From the NCBI RefSeq assembly GCF_002251295.1, contig NZ_NPJA01000002.1, forward strand, positions 1 to 64,000: DNA of 64,000 bases, read 5' to 3'. This stretch comes from Prevotella sp. P5-50 (lineage in GTDB: Bacteria; Bacteroidota; Bacteroidia; Bacteroidales; Bacteroidaceae). The notes beneath the pieces were generated by a model. It searched no databases. It worked only from the letters and a program-made list of their open reading frames with translations, and was not told the DNA's origin. Below are positions 33,489 to 43,439 of the stretch, piece after piece. The position numbers were made by a program, and so were the translations under genes. Every line of letters starts with the position of its first letter. Position 1 is the stretch's first letter.

Positions 33489-34644
33489 AGGTATAGCGCG
33501 CAGCCTGTTGATCACAATGGCTGTTGTTGCGGGACTGACTGTGGCTAATTGCTACTACAACCAGCCTCTGCTGGAGATGATACGTCACGATATTGGGGTG
33601 AGCCAACATGAGGCAAACCTCATAACTGTTGTCACGCAGATAGGCTATGCGCTTGGCTTGTGTTTCCTAATTCCTATGGGCGACCTCTACTCGCGCCGAC
33701 GAATCATTGTTGTGAATATGACGGTGGCTGCCGTGATGGCGGTCGTCATTGCTGTTGCCCATCGGGTATGGATGATATGGGGGGCGTCTCTGCTATTGGG
33801 CGCCTGCTCTGTCATTCCGCAGTTTTTCATACCTATAGCAGGACAATATTCTAAGAAGGAGAACAAAAGTAGGAATATGGGGGTCGTTCTGTCGGGACTG
33901 CTGACGGGTATTCTTGCTTCGAGAGTGGTTAGCGGTTACGTCGGCGAATGGCTTGGCTGGCGCGAGATGTTTGTCATCGCAGCTCTGGTGATGGTGCTGT
34001 GTATGGTGCTTACGCTCAAGATTATGCCGCAGATAAAAAGCAACTATGTGGGCTCATACAGGGGATTGATGGTTAGCGTGTTTGATATGGTTAAGAGCAA
34101 CGGGCGCATACGGCTTTATGCCGTACGTGCCGCTTTCAGTTTCGGCAGTATGATGGCTATTTGGTCGTGTCTTGCCTTCCGGTTGGCTGAAGCGCCGTTC
34201 TTCTCTGGTAGCGAGATGGTTGGAACATTGGGATTGTGTGGTATCGCTGGTGCCATAGCGGCAAGCGGTGTGGGCAAGCTCGTGAACCAATGGGGCATAA
34301 GAAAGATGAGTGTTTATGGGGCTTGTCTGCAACTGGTGGCGTGGGCTACGGCCTATCTGTTTGGTGATACTTTTATGGGACTTGTGGTGGCTATCATCTT
34401 GGTGGATATTGGTTTGCAATGTCTGCAGCTAAGCAATCAAAGTGGTTGCATTCAGGAGGTGCCTCATGCTTCAAACAGGGCCAATACCATCTTCATGACT
34501 ACCTATTTTATCGGTGGTTCTCTTGGCACCTATTGTGCCGGATTGGCTTGGATGCGTGAGGGATGGATGGGTGTGTGTGCGGTTGGAGTCGTCTTGGCTG
34601 TAATTTCGCTCTGCATAACATGTTTTAATGGAAGGAGAATTTAA
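33466..34644 (+). CDS. MFS transporter
   Basis: A 392-residue membrane protein with about 12 hydrophobic segments. The loop after TM2 has motif A in the form PMGDLYSRRRIIV, and the N-terminal helix contains NCYYNQPLLEMI, seen in a branch of drug/sugar-efflux-like MFS proteins. It probably exports a small molecule with proton exchange; the substrate is unknown. The start is the ATG at 33466, since homology begins shortly after it. The open frame reaches back to 33427 through the leader cassette. It stands alone between repeat-rich stretches. Confidence 0.82.
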   Translation: MKQLKENEGIARSLLITMAVVAGLTVANCYYNQPLLEMIRHDIGVSQHEANLITVVTQIGYALGLCFLIPMGDLYSRRRIIVVNMTVAAVMAVVIAVAHRVWMIWGASLLLGACSVIPQFFIPIAGQYSKKENKSRNMGVVLSGLLTGILASRVVSGYVGEWLGWREMFVIAALVMVLCMVLTLKIMPQIKSNYVGSYRGLMVSVFDMVKSNGRIRLYAVRAAFSFGSMMAIWSCLAFRLAEAPFFSGSEMVGTLGLCGIAGAIAASGVGKLVNQWGIRKMSVYGACLQLVAWATAYLFGDTFMGLVVAIILVDIGLQCLQLSNQSGCIQEVPHASNRANTIFMTTYFIGGSLGTYCAGLAWMREGWMGVCAVGVVLAVISLCITCFNGRRI

Positions 34645-34955
34645 ATCCTGGAGGAAATCTTTAATAAAAATATGGCCTGTGGCCAGAAATCAATCATCGG
34701 AATTTAGACGGATTTTTTAGTTGCCTACGGCAAGAAATCTTTGGAGGAAATCTTTTTTAAGATGTTGCTTCGCAAGAAATAATCTGTAATTCAGGGAGGC
34801 AGCAAACAAAATCTTTAACAAAAATCTCAACTAAAAATGCGCAACAGTACGTTGCTCTATAGGAGCGTTTTATTATGGATCGCCTTACAGGCTCGAAATC
34901 TTAACGAAAATCTAAAAAAAAATCTTTAACGAAAACCATAAATCATAGATCAGAA
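34645..34955. other. Repeat-filled intergenic stretch
   Basis: No gene. The stretch consists of repeat B copy 3 with flanking scraps shared with 1498-1560 and 1610-1640 (ATGGATCGCCTTACnGGCTC, GGAATTTAGACGGA). Confidence 0.7.
34713..34815. repeat. Repeat B, copy 3
   Basis: This 103-bp unit differs from copy 1 (931-1033) at three positions by eye, 33.7 kb away and in the same orientation. It contains the hairpins TTGCC-TAC-GGCAA and TTGC-TTC-GCAA. Confidence 0.88.
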
Positions 34956-35864
34956 CTAATCTTTTGTTGGTTCAATATGCAGCATAATGTGGGTGTCGGC
35001 ACCAAACTCAGCTCGGATGGCCCGTTCGATGGAGGAGGCATGCTGATGGGCATCGGAGAGCTTGAGGTCGCTTGGTAAACGAAGATGCATTTCGATGGCG
35101 ATATTATTGCCTATACGACGCGTGTAGAGTTGGTGGATGTCGCTTGCCAACGGATCACGATAGACGATGTCGCAAATCTTTTGTTCTACGGATTCAGGAA
35201 GACTTTCTTCTAAGAGTTCTCCTGATGCCTGACGCAAAATGCGAAAGGCGGCATAGAAGATCATGAAGCTCACTACAACAGCGGCAATGGGGTCGAGGAC
35301 TGCCCATTGCTGACCAAGCATGATGGCTCCTCCAATACCTATGGCTGTGCCGATTGACGAAAGGGCATCGCTACGATGGTGCCAGGCATTGGCTTCAAGG
35401 GCTTGTGACTTGACTGCACGTGCAGTTTGGCGCGTCAGGCGGAATACGATTTCTTTGGCAACAATACTGACGATGGCAGCAAAGAATGCTAACACTCCTG
35501 GGACTTCTAACTGTTTGCCGTGGATGGCGTCAATGATCTTCATGATGCCGTTCCATGCCAGTAGGATGGCTACAAGCATCAACGCCATTCCTACTATCGA
35601 CGAGGCAATGGTTTCGTACTTTCCATGTCCATAGTCGTGGTCTTTGTCGGCAGGTTTGCTACTTAGCCTGACCATGACTATCACTACGATATCGGTAAGG
35701 AAATCGCTTAACGAGTGTACGGCATCGGCTATCATGGCTGCGGAATGGCAGAAAATGCCTGCTGCGAATTTTGCCAATAGCAACACCATATTGACCACGC
35801 TGCCCATGAGGGTTACTTGATAGATTCGGCGTTCGCGAGAATCTTTTTTTGTTTTGCTTGCCAT
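34956..35864 (-). CDS. Cation diffusion facilitator family transporter
   Basis: A 302-residue protein with six membrane segments and a cytoplasmic C-terminal domain. The metal site is visible as HSAAMIADAVHSLSDFLTD in TM2 and HHRSDALSS in TM5, which fits Zn, Fe or Mn export in exchange for protons. The start is the Met at 35864 (MASKTKKDSRERR); the frame upstream adds only 14 residues. The C-terminal domain has DAHQHASSIERAI and HIMLHIEP, the usual CDF dimer region. It is divergent from the DMT transporter gene. Confidence 0.88.
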   Translation of the reverse strand: MASKTKKDSRERRIYQVTLMGSVVNMVLLLAKFAAGIFCHSAAMIADAVHSLSDFLTDIVVIVMVRLSSKPADKDHDYGHGKYETIASSIVGMALMLVAILLAWNGIMKIIDAIHGKQLEVPGVLAFFAAIVSIVAKEIVFRLTRQTARAVKSQALEANAWHHRSDALSSIGTAIGIGGAIMLGQQWAVLDPIAAVVVSFMIFYAAFRILRQASGELLEESLPESVEQKICDIVYRDPLASDIHQLYTRRIGNNIAIEMHLRLPSDLKLSDAHQHASSIERAIRAEFGADTHIMLHIEPTKD

Positions 35865-36029
35865 TTTTCTTTTATCGTTTGGTTGACCGTCAATCACGGG
35901 CTGCAAAAATACTATTTTTTTCTTAGACAGCCAAGCCTTCTGCCTATTACTTTTTGATGTATTTTACAATGGTTAGGGTATGGCCTGAATCAGTCATGAA
36001 GGTTTAATGGAAATTTGATGCAGAATATT

Positions 36030-36060
36030 TTGTGTTTCAAAAAAAATCATGTACTTTTGC
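36030..36060 (+). promoter_or_regulatory. Promoter for the DMT transporter gene
   Basis: TTG at 36030-36032, 19-base spacer, TACTTTTGC at 36052-36060, 21 bases before the ATG. Confidence 0.7.
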
Positions 36061-36080
36061 AGCTCTTTTGTACAAAGCAT

Positions 36081-36977
36081 ATGAATAGTCAGTTACGCGG
36101 TGTGGTTAATGGTATCATTTCTGGTGTATCGTTTGGAATGATACCTTTGTTTTCAATTCCTGTTATTGCTGCAGGAATGGATAATGTTAGCATCCTGGTA
36201 TATCGTTTTCTGTTTGGTTCGGCAGCCATGCTTGCCATTCTCCTGTTGCGTAAGACGAATATGCGTGTGAGTCTGTCAGAACTGCTGCGTATCGTGTTGC
36301 TTGCCATCTTCTATATTACCACAGCCCTCGCAACACTTGAATGTTACAAGTATCTGTCGTCGGGTATTGCAACGGCTTTGGTTTATACCGACCCCATCTG
36401 GTGTGCACTCATCGGACTGGCATTTCTCGGTGATAAGTTCTCCATCAAACTCACCTCTAGTATTTTGTTAGCCTCTCTGGGTGTGATGATGATGACTGGT
36501 GTGTTTTCTGGAGATGGCACCTTCTCGATGATTGGTCTCCTATTGGGATTGGCGTCTGGACTGGCGTATGGTATCTATCTCATCCTTGTGCCTCGATTGA
36601 AAGTGAAGCACATCGCGAGTCTAAAACTCACCTTTTATGTGTTTTTCACGGGTATGTGGCTACTGATTGCCTATAGTCTGATGACCAACGGTGGGGTGGA
36701 AGAAGTTCCTGACAGCAGTTGCTGGCTTGACCTGGCGCTCTTAGGTTTGATTCCTACGGCAATAAGTAATATCTGCGTGACTGTTTCGCTGAAACTCATC
36801 GACAGTACGATCGTGGCTATTCTTGGTGCTTTTGAACCGCTGACTGCCATGGTGGTTGGTGTTGTGATACTGGGTGAACCCTTGGGATTTATTGGTGTTG
36901 TCGGTGGGATGCTGATTCTCGTTGCCGTTGCTATTCTGACTATCAACCCACAGAGACTCAAGTTTATACGAAAGTAA
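36081..36977 (+). CDS. EamA/DMT family transporter
   Basis: A 298-residue protein with ten hydrophobic segments arranged as two EamA halves. The first half has YLSSGIATALVYTDPIWCAL, the second AILGAFEPLTAMVVGVVILGE. Members export or import metabolites such as amino acids; the substrate cannot be told. The Met at 36081 is chosen because the promoter lies between it and the earlier in-frame ATG at 36015. It stands alone, convergent with the thiamin operon. Confidence 0.85.
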   Translation: MNSQLRGVVNGIISGVSFGMIPLFSIPVIAAGMDNVSILVYRFLFGSAAMLAILLLRKTNMRVSLSELLRIVLLAIFYITTALATLECYKYLSSGIATALVYTDPIWCALIGLAFLGDKFSIKLTSSILLASLGVMMMTGVFSGDGTFSMIGLLLGLASGLAYGIYLILVPRLKVKHIASLKLTFYVFFTGMWLLIAYSLMTNGGVEEVPDSSCWLDLALLGLIPTAISNICVTVSLKLIDSTIVAILGAFEPLTAMVVGVVILGEPLGFIGVVGGMLILVAVAILTINPQRLKFIRK

Positions 36978-37070
36978 TGTGTTACACGGATTTTTAATAT
37001 CTTACACGGATTACGGATTTTTTTTCTTAACAAAAACCTCGGAAGTACCAACATGAAAATCTGTGAGACA

Positions 37071-37658
37071 TTAGATCTCTTGCGAGATCTGTTGCAGATA
37101 GGCGGTGAAGGAGGGGAGAGTGGTGCGCTGCCAGATGTCGCCTAAGAATGCGGCACCACCGAAATGGTGGGACTTGAGGTATGGGAGATGGCGGGCGGTG
37201 ACTCCACCTAAGGCTACTACCTGATGGTCGATGATGCCAGAATGGGCGGCTTGCCGCAGGACGGACTCCTGGAATGCGGCGTGGTAACCGGTCTTGGAAA
37301 TGCTGTTGAAGATGGGACTGAGAAATACGTAGTCGCACTGGGTCTTGCGCTCTGCTACCTCTGCAAGACTGTGGCACGAAGCGGAAAGGCTGCCGTGGAA
37401 GGCGGCGGGGGGCTGGGGATTGCGACGGTTGAGGTGAATGCCGTGGAGGGGAAACTCTTCGACAAGGTGGAAATGGTCGTGGAGCACGATGCGACCAAGC
37501 CACTGAGTAGGAACGGTGGCAAGAAACTGTCTGACGGCGTCTGCCGAGGCGGTGGGCTTGCGCACATGGAGCAGGTCGATACCGCTGCGGAAGAGGGTGT
37601 CGATGGTAGAAACCTCTCCCGGCAGAAAGTCGGGAGAGGTGATGACAATCCATTTCAT
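37071..37658 (-). CDS. ThiE/TenI-like protein
   Basis: A 195-residue TIM-barrel protein related to thiamine phosphate synthase and TenI. It has IDLLHVRKP near the N-terminus, IVLHDHFHL, HGIHLNRRN and VVALGGVTARHLPYL, matching the ThiE order, but the phosphate loop and the CGPF/TTTK loop are altered compared with the full ThiE in the same operon. TenI-type proteins isomerise the thiazole phosphate carboxylate tautomer, which would suit a Thi4-fed pathway. Thiamine phosphate synthase activity cannot be excluded. It is the last gene of the thiamin operon. Confidence 0.75.
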   Translation of the reverse strand: MKWIVITSPDFLPGEVSTIDTLFRSGIDLLHVRKPTASADAVRQFLATVPTQWLGRIVLHDHFHLVEEFPLHGIHLNRRNPQPPAAFHGSLSASCHSLAEVAERKTQCDYVFLSPIFNSISKTGYHAAFQESVLRQAAHSGIIDHQVVALGGVTARHLPYLKSHHFGGAAFLGDIWQRTTLPSFTAYLQQISQEI

Positions 37659-37682
37659 AGGTTGCAGGATGAAGATGGATGG

Positions 37683-38456
37683 TTATTTCTTGAGTTTCTC
37701 GATGATCTGGTCGGCAACGCGCTTTCCTGACATCAGCATGCCACCGAAAATGGGCCCCATGCGAGGAGTGCCTGCCACTGCAGACGATGCCATGCCGCAG
37801 ACGTAGAGGCCGGGGTAGATCTCACGGGTGCCTTCTACGACCATGCGCTCGCCTTCTATTACGTCGAGGGAACGCTCGCCGATAACACCGCCGGTGGCTG
37901 TGTCGAGGCTGATGCCGTTTTTGCGGGCAACGACCTTACACATCTCGCTGTCGTGACCTGTGCCGTCGATAACGCATTTCGCCATGATATTTAGCGGGTC
38001 AACATGGAGGCCCTCACGGAGTACTGGAGTCCAGTTGACCACAACACCACTGACAACATTGTTTTTGAAGATGACGTCTTCTACCGAATAGCAGTTGAAG
38101 ATGGTGGCACCGGCATGAACGGCGTGGTAGAGCAGGGCAGATGTGCTCTCTACGGAGTCGATGGTGTAGAGTCCGTCTTCAAAGGCCTGATAGTTGATGT
38201 CGAAGTCCTTGACGATGTGCATGGCTTCTTCCTGAATGACAATCTGGTTGAACATCATTGCGCCTCCCCACATACCGCCACCAGGAGACAACTTGCGGTC
38301 GAACTGGGCTACACGGAGACCTGCCTTGGCGAGGTAATAGGCGGCGACGATGCCTGAGGGGCCTCCGCCCACAATGGCTACGTCGAGATTCAGATTACGT
38401 TGGAGTTTGTCGAAATAGGTACTGATGATACCTTTTGATACTTGTGTTTCAATCAT
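37683..38456 (-). CDS. thi4: Thi4-type sulfide-dependent thiazole synthase
   Basis: A 257-residue FAD/NAD(P)-fold protein with VAIVGGGPSGIVAAYYLAKAG (30-45 region), GGGMWGGAMMFNQIV and CGMASSAVAGTPRMGPIFGG. It makes the thiazole moiety of thiamin from NAD and glycine. Plant and yeast Thi4 donate sulfur from a Cys in the segment (S/C)CMDPN and are used up. Here the aligned segment is LHVDPLN with His151, as in the archaeal enzyme, which uses free sulfide and turns over. No thiS, thiG, thiH or thiF lies in this operon. It sits 33 bases after thiC. Confidence 0.88.
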   Translation of the reverse strand: MIETQVSKGIISTYFDKLQRNLNLDVAIVGGGPSGIVAAYYLAKAGLRVAQFDRKLSPGGGMWGGAMMFNQIVIQEEAMHIVKDFDINYQAFEDGLYTIDSVESTSALLYHAVHAGATIFNCYSVEDVIFKNNVVSGVVVNWTPVLREGLHVDPLNIMAKCVIDGTGHDSEMCKVVARKNGISLDTATGGVIGERSLDVIEGERMVVEGTREIYPGLYVCGMASSAVAGTPRMGPIFGGMLMSGKRVADQIIEKLKK

Positions 38457-38488
38457 TGTTTGTTGTTGTTTATTGGGTTATAGATTTG

Positions 38489-40087
<1,599 letters not shown>

Positions 40088-40717
40088 TTATTTGGCTATT
40101 TCTTTCTCTGTAAGACGGATGAAACGTTGCATCTCTTCCACAGGACTGTCGGCATTGAGGATGGCGCCGCTTACGGCAATACCGCTGACTCCAGTTGCCA
40201 TGACGTCAGGGATGTCGGAGGACAAAATGCCGCCAATGGCTACGATAGGGATGGTGATGTGGTGGAGCTTCATCTGACTGACAATACGGCGGTAACCGTC
40301 TGCACCGAGGATGGGGGACAGTTTTTGTTTGGTGGTGGTGAAGCGGAACGGACCGCAGCCGATGTAGTCGGCTCCATCGCGGTAGAGTCGTTCGACATCG
40401 TCGAAGGTGTTGGCGGTGCCGCCGATGACATATCGGCTGCCCAGGAGTTTGCGTGCCTCACTCACGGGCATATCGTTCTTGCCGAGATGTACGCCGTCGG
40501 CACCTGCCTCCTGTACCCATTCTGCATGGTCGTCGAGGATGAATGTGGCATGACATGTCTTACAGAGTTGGCCGATGGCTGTGGCTGCCGCCATGAACGT
40601 ATCTTTCGGCGCGTCTTTCATGCGGAGCTGGATCCAGCGACATCCGCCTGCCAAGGCGAGGCGTGCTCCTTCTACGTAGTCGTAACGGTCGTTGGTGTGT
40701 GTAATAAACTGTATCAT
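40088..40717 (-). CDS. thiE: Thiamine phosphate synthase
   Basis: A 209-residue TIM-barrel enzyme that couples hydroxymethylpyrimidine diphosphate to thiazole phosphate. Visible motifs are WIQLRMKD, FILDDHAEW, ADGVHLGKNDMP, YIGCGPFRFTTTKQ and VAIGGI. Its start overlaps the thiD stop by four bases. A second, more diverged ThiE-like protein is encoded at the end of the operon. Confidence 0.95.
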   Translation of the reverse strand: MIQFITHTNDRYDYVEGARLALAGGCRWIQLRMKDAPKDTFMAAATAIGQLCKTCHATFILDDHAEWVQEAGADGVHLGKNDMPVSEARKLLGSRYVIGGTANTFDDVERLYRDGADYIGCGPFRFTTTKQKLSPILGADGYRRIVSQMKLHHITIPIVAIGGILSSDIPDVMATGVSGIAVSGAILNADSPVEEMQRFIRLTEKEIAK

Positions 40718-41529
40718 TGTATGATTAGCTTTTCTGGGTTAAACAAATGGTTTACTGGGCCGTTGCCCCTTCCTATGCTGACATCCTTGCCGGCTTCTAT
40801 GGCAGAGGACAGGTAGCACTTGGCCTGTTGTATCGCCTCGGGAAGGGATGAGCCACGGGCGATAAATGAGGCAATGGCGGAGGATAGGGTGCAACCCGTG
40901 CCGTGGGTGTTGCGCGTAGTAACGGTGGGATGGGAGAATGACAACGGAGGGGTGTCGGCTTGGTAGAGTACGTCGGTCTTGGCCTGTCCTTCCAGATGTC
41001 CGCCCTTGATGAGTACCGCCCTGCAACCGAGTTGCAGAATGTGGCGGGCGGCACGTTCTGTGTCGTCTATGCTGCGGATGGAGGTGTGGGAGAGGACTTC
41101 GGCTTCGGGGATGTTGGGAGTCAGCAGGGTGCATAGGGGGAGGAGGCGTTGGCAGAACGCCTCAACCGCATGGGGTTGCATGAGTAGCGCCCCGCTCGTA
41201 GAAACCATAACGGGGTCGATCACCAATGTGGCATGGGGATAAGGGGAGAGGGTGTCGGCAATGGCACGGATGATCTCTGCATTATTGACCATTCCCACCT
41301 TGATTACCTTTGGGGCGATGTCGTCCATGACCGCCTTGATCTGTCCGGCTACGATGTCTGGACGGATAGCTTGCACCGCCTGCACGCCAGTGGTGTTCTG
41401 AACGGTGACGGATGTGATGGCGGTAGCGGCATAAATGCCCAAGGCCGACATGGTCTTGAGGTCTGCCTGGATGCCGGCTCCACCGCAACTGTCGGATCCT
41501 GCTATGGTCAGTACGCTAATATACCTCAT
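40714..41529 (-). CDS. thiD: Hydroxymethylpyrimidine/phosphomethylpyrimidine kinase
   Basis: A 271-residue ribokinase-fold enzyme: VLTIAGSDSCGGAGIQADLKT at the N-terminus, VIDPVMVSTSG, VLIKGGHL, and the anion-hole NTHGTGCTLSSAIASF. It phosphorylates the pyrimidine twice. The start is the Met at 41529 (MRYISV); the frame continues to 41622 but only through leader sequence. It is the first gene behind the TPP riboswitch. Confidence 0.95.
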   Translation of the reverse strand: MRYISVLTIAGSDSCGGAGIQADLKTMSALGIYAATAITSVTVQNTTGVQAVQAIRPDIVAGQIKAVMDDIAPKVIKVGMVNNAEIIRAIADTLSPYPHATLVIDPVMVSTSGALLMQPHAVEAFCQRLLPLCTLLTPNIPEAEVLSHTSIRSIDDTERAARHILQLGCRAVLIKGGHLEGQAKTDVLYQADTPPLSFSHPTVTTRNTHGTGCTLSSAIASFIARGSSLPEAIQQAKCYLSSAIEAGKDVSIGRGNGPVNHLFNPEKLIIQ

Positions 41530-41637
41530 TTTGTTTTCATTTTTCTGAGGTACATCTGCTGACGTACTTTCAAAGACGATACGGAATAGAAACAGCTTCT
41601 GGATTTCTGCCTGAACCATCAAGGCGAGAAAAAAGAA

Positions 41638-41714
41638 GCAATCCCTTCGGCAGCATTACCTGCATCAGGTTCTATGGGTATAATCTCAGCAACACAATCG
41701 TGACGCACCCCTTA
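41638..41714 (-). promoter_or_regulatory. TPP riboswitch (THI element)
   Basis: On the minus strand the leader reads AGGGGTGCGTCACG, GCTGAGATTATACCC, GAACCTGATGCAGGTAATGC and CCGAAGGGA, the conserved cores of the thiamin pyrophosphate aptamer in the right order and spacing. It ends about 108 bases before thiD and would switch the whole thiD-thiE-thiC-thi4-thiE-like operon off when TPP is plentiful. Directly after the aptamer, GAAG-GGATTG-CTTC followed by TTTTTT could form a short terminator that shares the last aptamer strand. Confidence 0.95.
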
Positions 41715-41797
41715 TTTCTTCTTGTAAGTATGATACAAAGGTAGTGAAAAATTACAGATAATGATGATGATGGTCTGTTATTTAAGATTTATTCACA

Positions 41798-41833
41798 CCG
41801 ACAGCGACCCAATGGGTGTTGGATCGCTGTCGG
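41798..41833 (-). other. Inverted repeat after the M64 peptidase gene
   Basis: A 10-bp stem, CCGACAGCGA/TCGCTGTCGG, with further CCA/TGG pairing, 19 bases past the stop. No T run follows on either strand, so it is more likely a 3'-end stabilising or factor-assisted stop than an intrinsic terminator. Confidence 0.6.
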
Positions 41834-41851
41834 ACGGAAACCAGTGTCAGT

Positions 41852-43081
41852 TTATTTTTCGGTATAGAACTTGATGAGGCGGGTGAGGGCTTCTTGGCAG
41901 ACGGGACAGAAGTCGGGGTGCTCGTTGGTGCGCATACGACAATCTTCCTGTCCGCGCCATACGCCATGGGTGAGATAGCCGCCACCCTCTACCAGCGAGG
42001 CGCGTCCTTCGTCGATGAGTTTCTGCCATTTGGCAGGATGCGTGGTGTGGGTGGTGAGGTTGGGTTCCCAGGGTTCGGTATCGGCAAAATACATGGGGTC
42101 GTCGTCACCGTAGGGATATTCGTCGCCAAGGCCGCCAAAGGAGTGACCGAATTCATGAACCACCACAGGAAGGAACTGTTGGCCACGCGTGTAACAGAGG
42201 TTGTAGGAATTGTAGATGCCTCCGCCGCCATAGTGGGCTGTATTCGCCAGGATAATGATATGTTCGTATGGTGTTCCTGCCAACAGGTCGTGAAGGCGCT
42301 TGAGGTGCAGGGTGGTCAGGTAGCGTGTGGAATAGAAGGTGTCGAAATGGCTTCCCAGGGCGGTGTCGAGCCAGATGTTCTTACCGGGTTGGCTGACGTC
42401 TGTATCATGGGAAGGCGATTGGATGGCGATGATATTGAAACGATCTTGCAGTTGCTTGAATGGTTCGTGGCGAAACAGCGCCTCGGTGGCTGCACGGCAG
42501 TCGGCAAGATACTGATCCATCTGTCCGACGGTGTAGCCCTCGGCAACAAAAGCCACATGGATGCATCGGGCGGTGTCGGCAGCAGCATGAATCGTGGTGT
42601 AATGGCTCTGTTGGTGCTGGCGACGGATGAGGATGTCGGTGGGATTGACACGATGGGTCATCGATGCCATGGTGCGGGCATGATAGTCGCGCAGGGTGAC
42701 AGTGATCTCTACAGCTTGGCGGGGGTAGGGAACGAGGAATACGTTTTCAAATGACCGACTGGTCTGCCGTGCTTCGGCAGTAGAGAGCCATTCCTGAAAG
42801 AGGGTGGAGAAGGAGTGGCGGTAGATGACGGTTCCTGTGGCTGCATCTTTCATGGTGATGTCGCCGTTGCCTTCTAAAGGCAGTTGGTCGAGATGATGAC
42901 GCCGACCGTACCATCCGGCACTCTTGTGGAGTTGGTCGAGGTAGATATGCTGGCTCTTCTTGTCACCGGCAAAGATGTAGTCGAGGCGCAGGGTGCTGTC
43001 GTTGAAGAACTGTTGGAAATCTTGTGCCTGCAGACAGATGGCGGTCATGAGCAGAACAAGGAATGAGACGTAACGTTTCAT
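41852..43081 (-). CDS. M64 family metallopeptidase
   Basis: A 409-residue protein with a signal peptide (SFLVLLMTAICLQAQ). The zinc motif HEFGHSFGGLGDEY (extended HExxH with a downstream Asp/Glu) marks the M64 family, whose founder cleaves IgA. An N-terminal beta domain precedes it and a CRMRTNEHPDFCPVC segment closes the protein. Many gut Bacteroidales encode M64 peptidases without known targets, so an IgA role is not implied. It is the last gene of the long minus-strand run from purU. Confidence 0.85.
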   Translation of the reverse strand: MKRYVSFLVLLMTAICLQAQDFQQFFNDSTLRLDYIFAGDKKSQHIYLDQLHKSAGWYGRRHHLDQLPLEGNGDITMKDAATGTVIYRHSFSTLFQEWLSTAEARQTSRSFENVFLVPYPRQAVEITVTLRDYHARTMASMTHRVNPTDILIRRQHQQSHYTTIHAAADTARCIHVAFVAEGYTVGQMDQYLADCRAATEALFRHEPFKQLQDRFNIIAIQSPSHDTDVSQPGKNIWLDTALGSHFDTFYSTRYLTTLHLKRLHDLLAGTPYEHIIILANTAHYGGGGIYNSYNLCYTRGQQFLPVVVHEFGHSFGGLGDEYPYGDDDPMYFADTEPWEPNLTTHTTHPAKWQKLIDEGRASLVEGGGYLTHGVWRGQEDCRMRTNEHPDFCPVCQEALTRLIKFYTEK

Positions 43082-43428
43082 AAGATGTCATTGATTAGTT
43101 GTTGGATATAAGGACGAGGCCAGTCGCGAAGGTGCAGCCGCTGTTGGTCGTACTGCATGAGGTCGAGATCGACAGACACCCGACTTCCCTGTCGGCCGCA
43201 ACGCTGTTCTGCAGCCTTAAGCAACGCGTTGAGGGAGTCGGCAGACAAGTCGGTCGTGCCTTTGATCAAGCGGTTCATATACATGATGCCGCTGCCTTTG
43301 ATGTCGGCAGTCCATAAGAGGCGACTGCATGTGGTGTCGGTCAGCATAGTCTGCAGCCATTGTGACGCCCACTGGATGTGGGCGGCCTGCCGATGGTTGG
43401 AACCGAGCGAGATGATTACTGTTGCCAT
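43078..43428 (-). CDS. Short HPPK-like protein (FolK family)
   Basis: A 116-residue protein starting MATVIISLGSNHRQ, with YMNRLIKG and the paired aspartates Asp87/Asp89 in VSVDLDLMQYD, which match the HPPK folate-pathway kinase. Full HPPK is about 160 residues; the loop after the first motif and the C-terminal third are missing. It may be a shortened but active kinase, or a paralogue with another role. The start is the ATG at 43428, 12 bases after the fbp stop. It overlaps the M64 gene start by four bases. Confidence 0.65.
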   Translation of the reverse strand: MATVIISLGSNHRQAAHIQWASQWLQTMLTDTTCSRLLWTADIKGSGIMYMNRLIKGTTDLSADSLNALLKAAEQRCGRQGSRVSVDLDLMQYDQQRLHLRDWPRPYIQQLINDIL

Positions 43429-43439
43429 AGGGTAGGGCA

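Noticed and set aside
41798..41833. Intrinsic terminator for the M64 gene
   Set aside because: The stem is strong, but no T run follows on either strand, so it is listed only as an inverted repeat.
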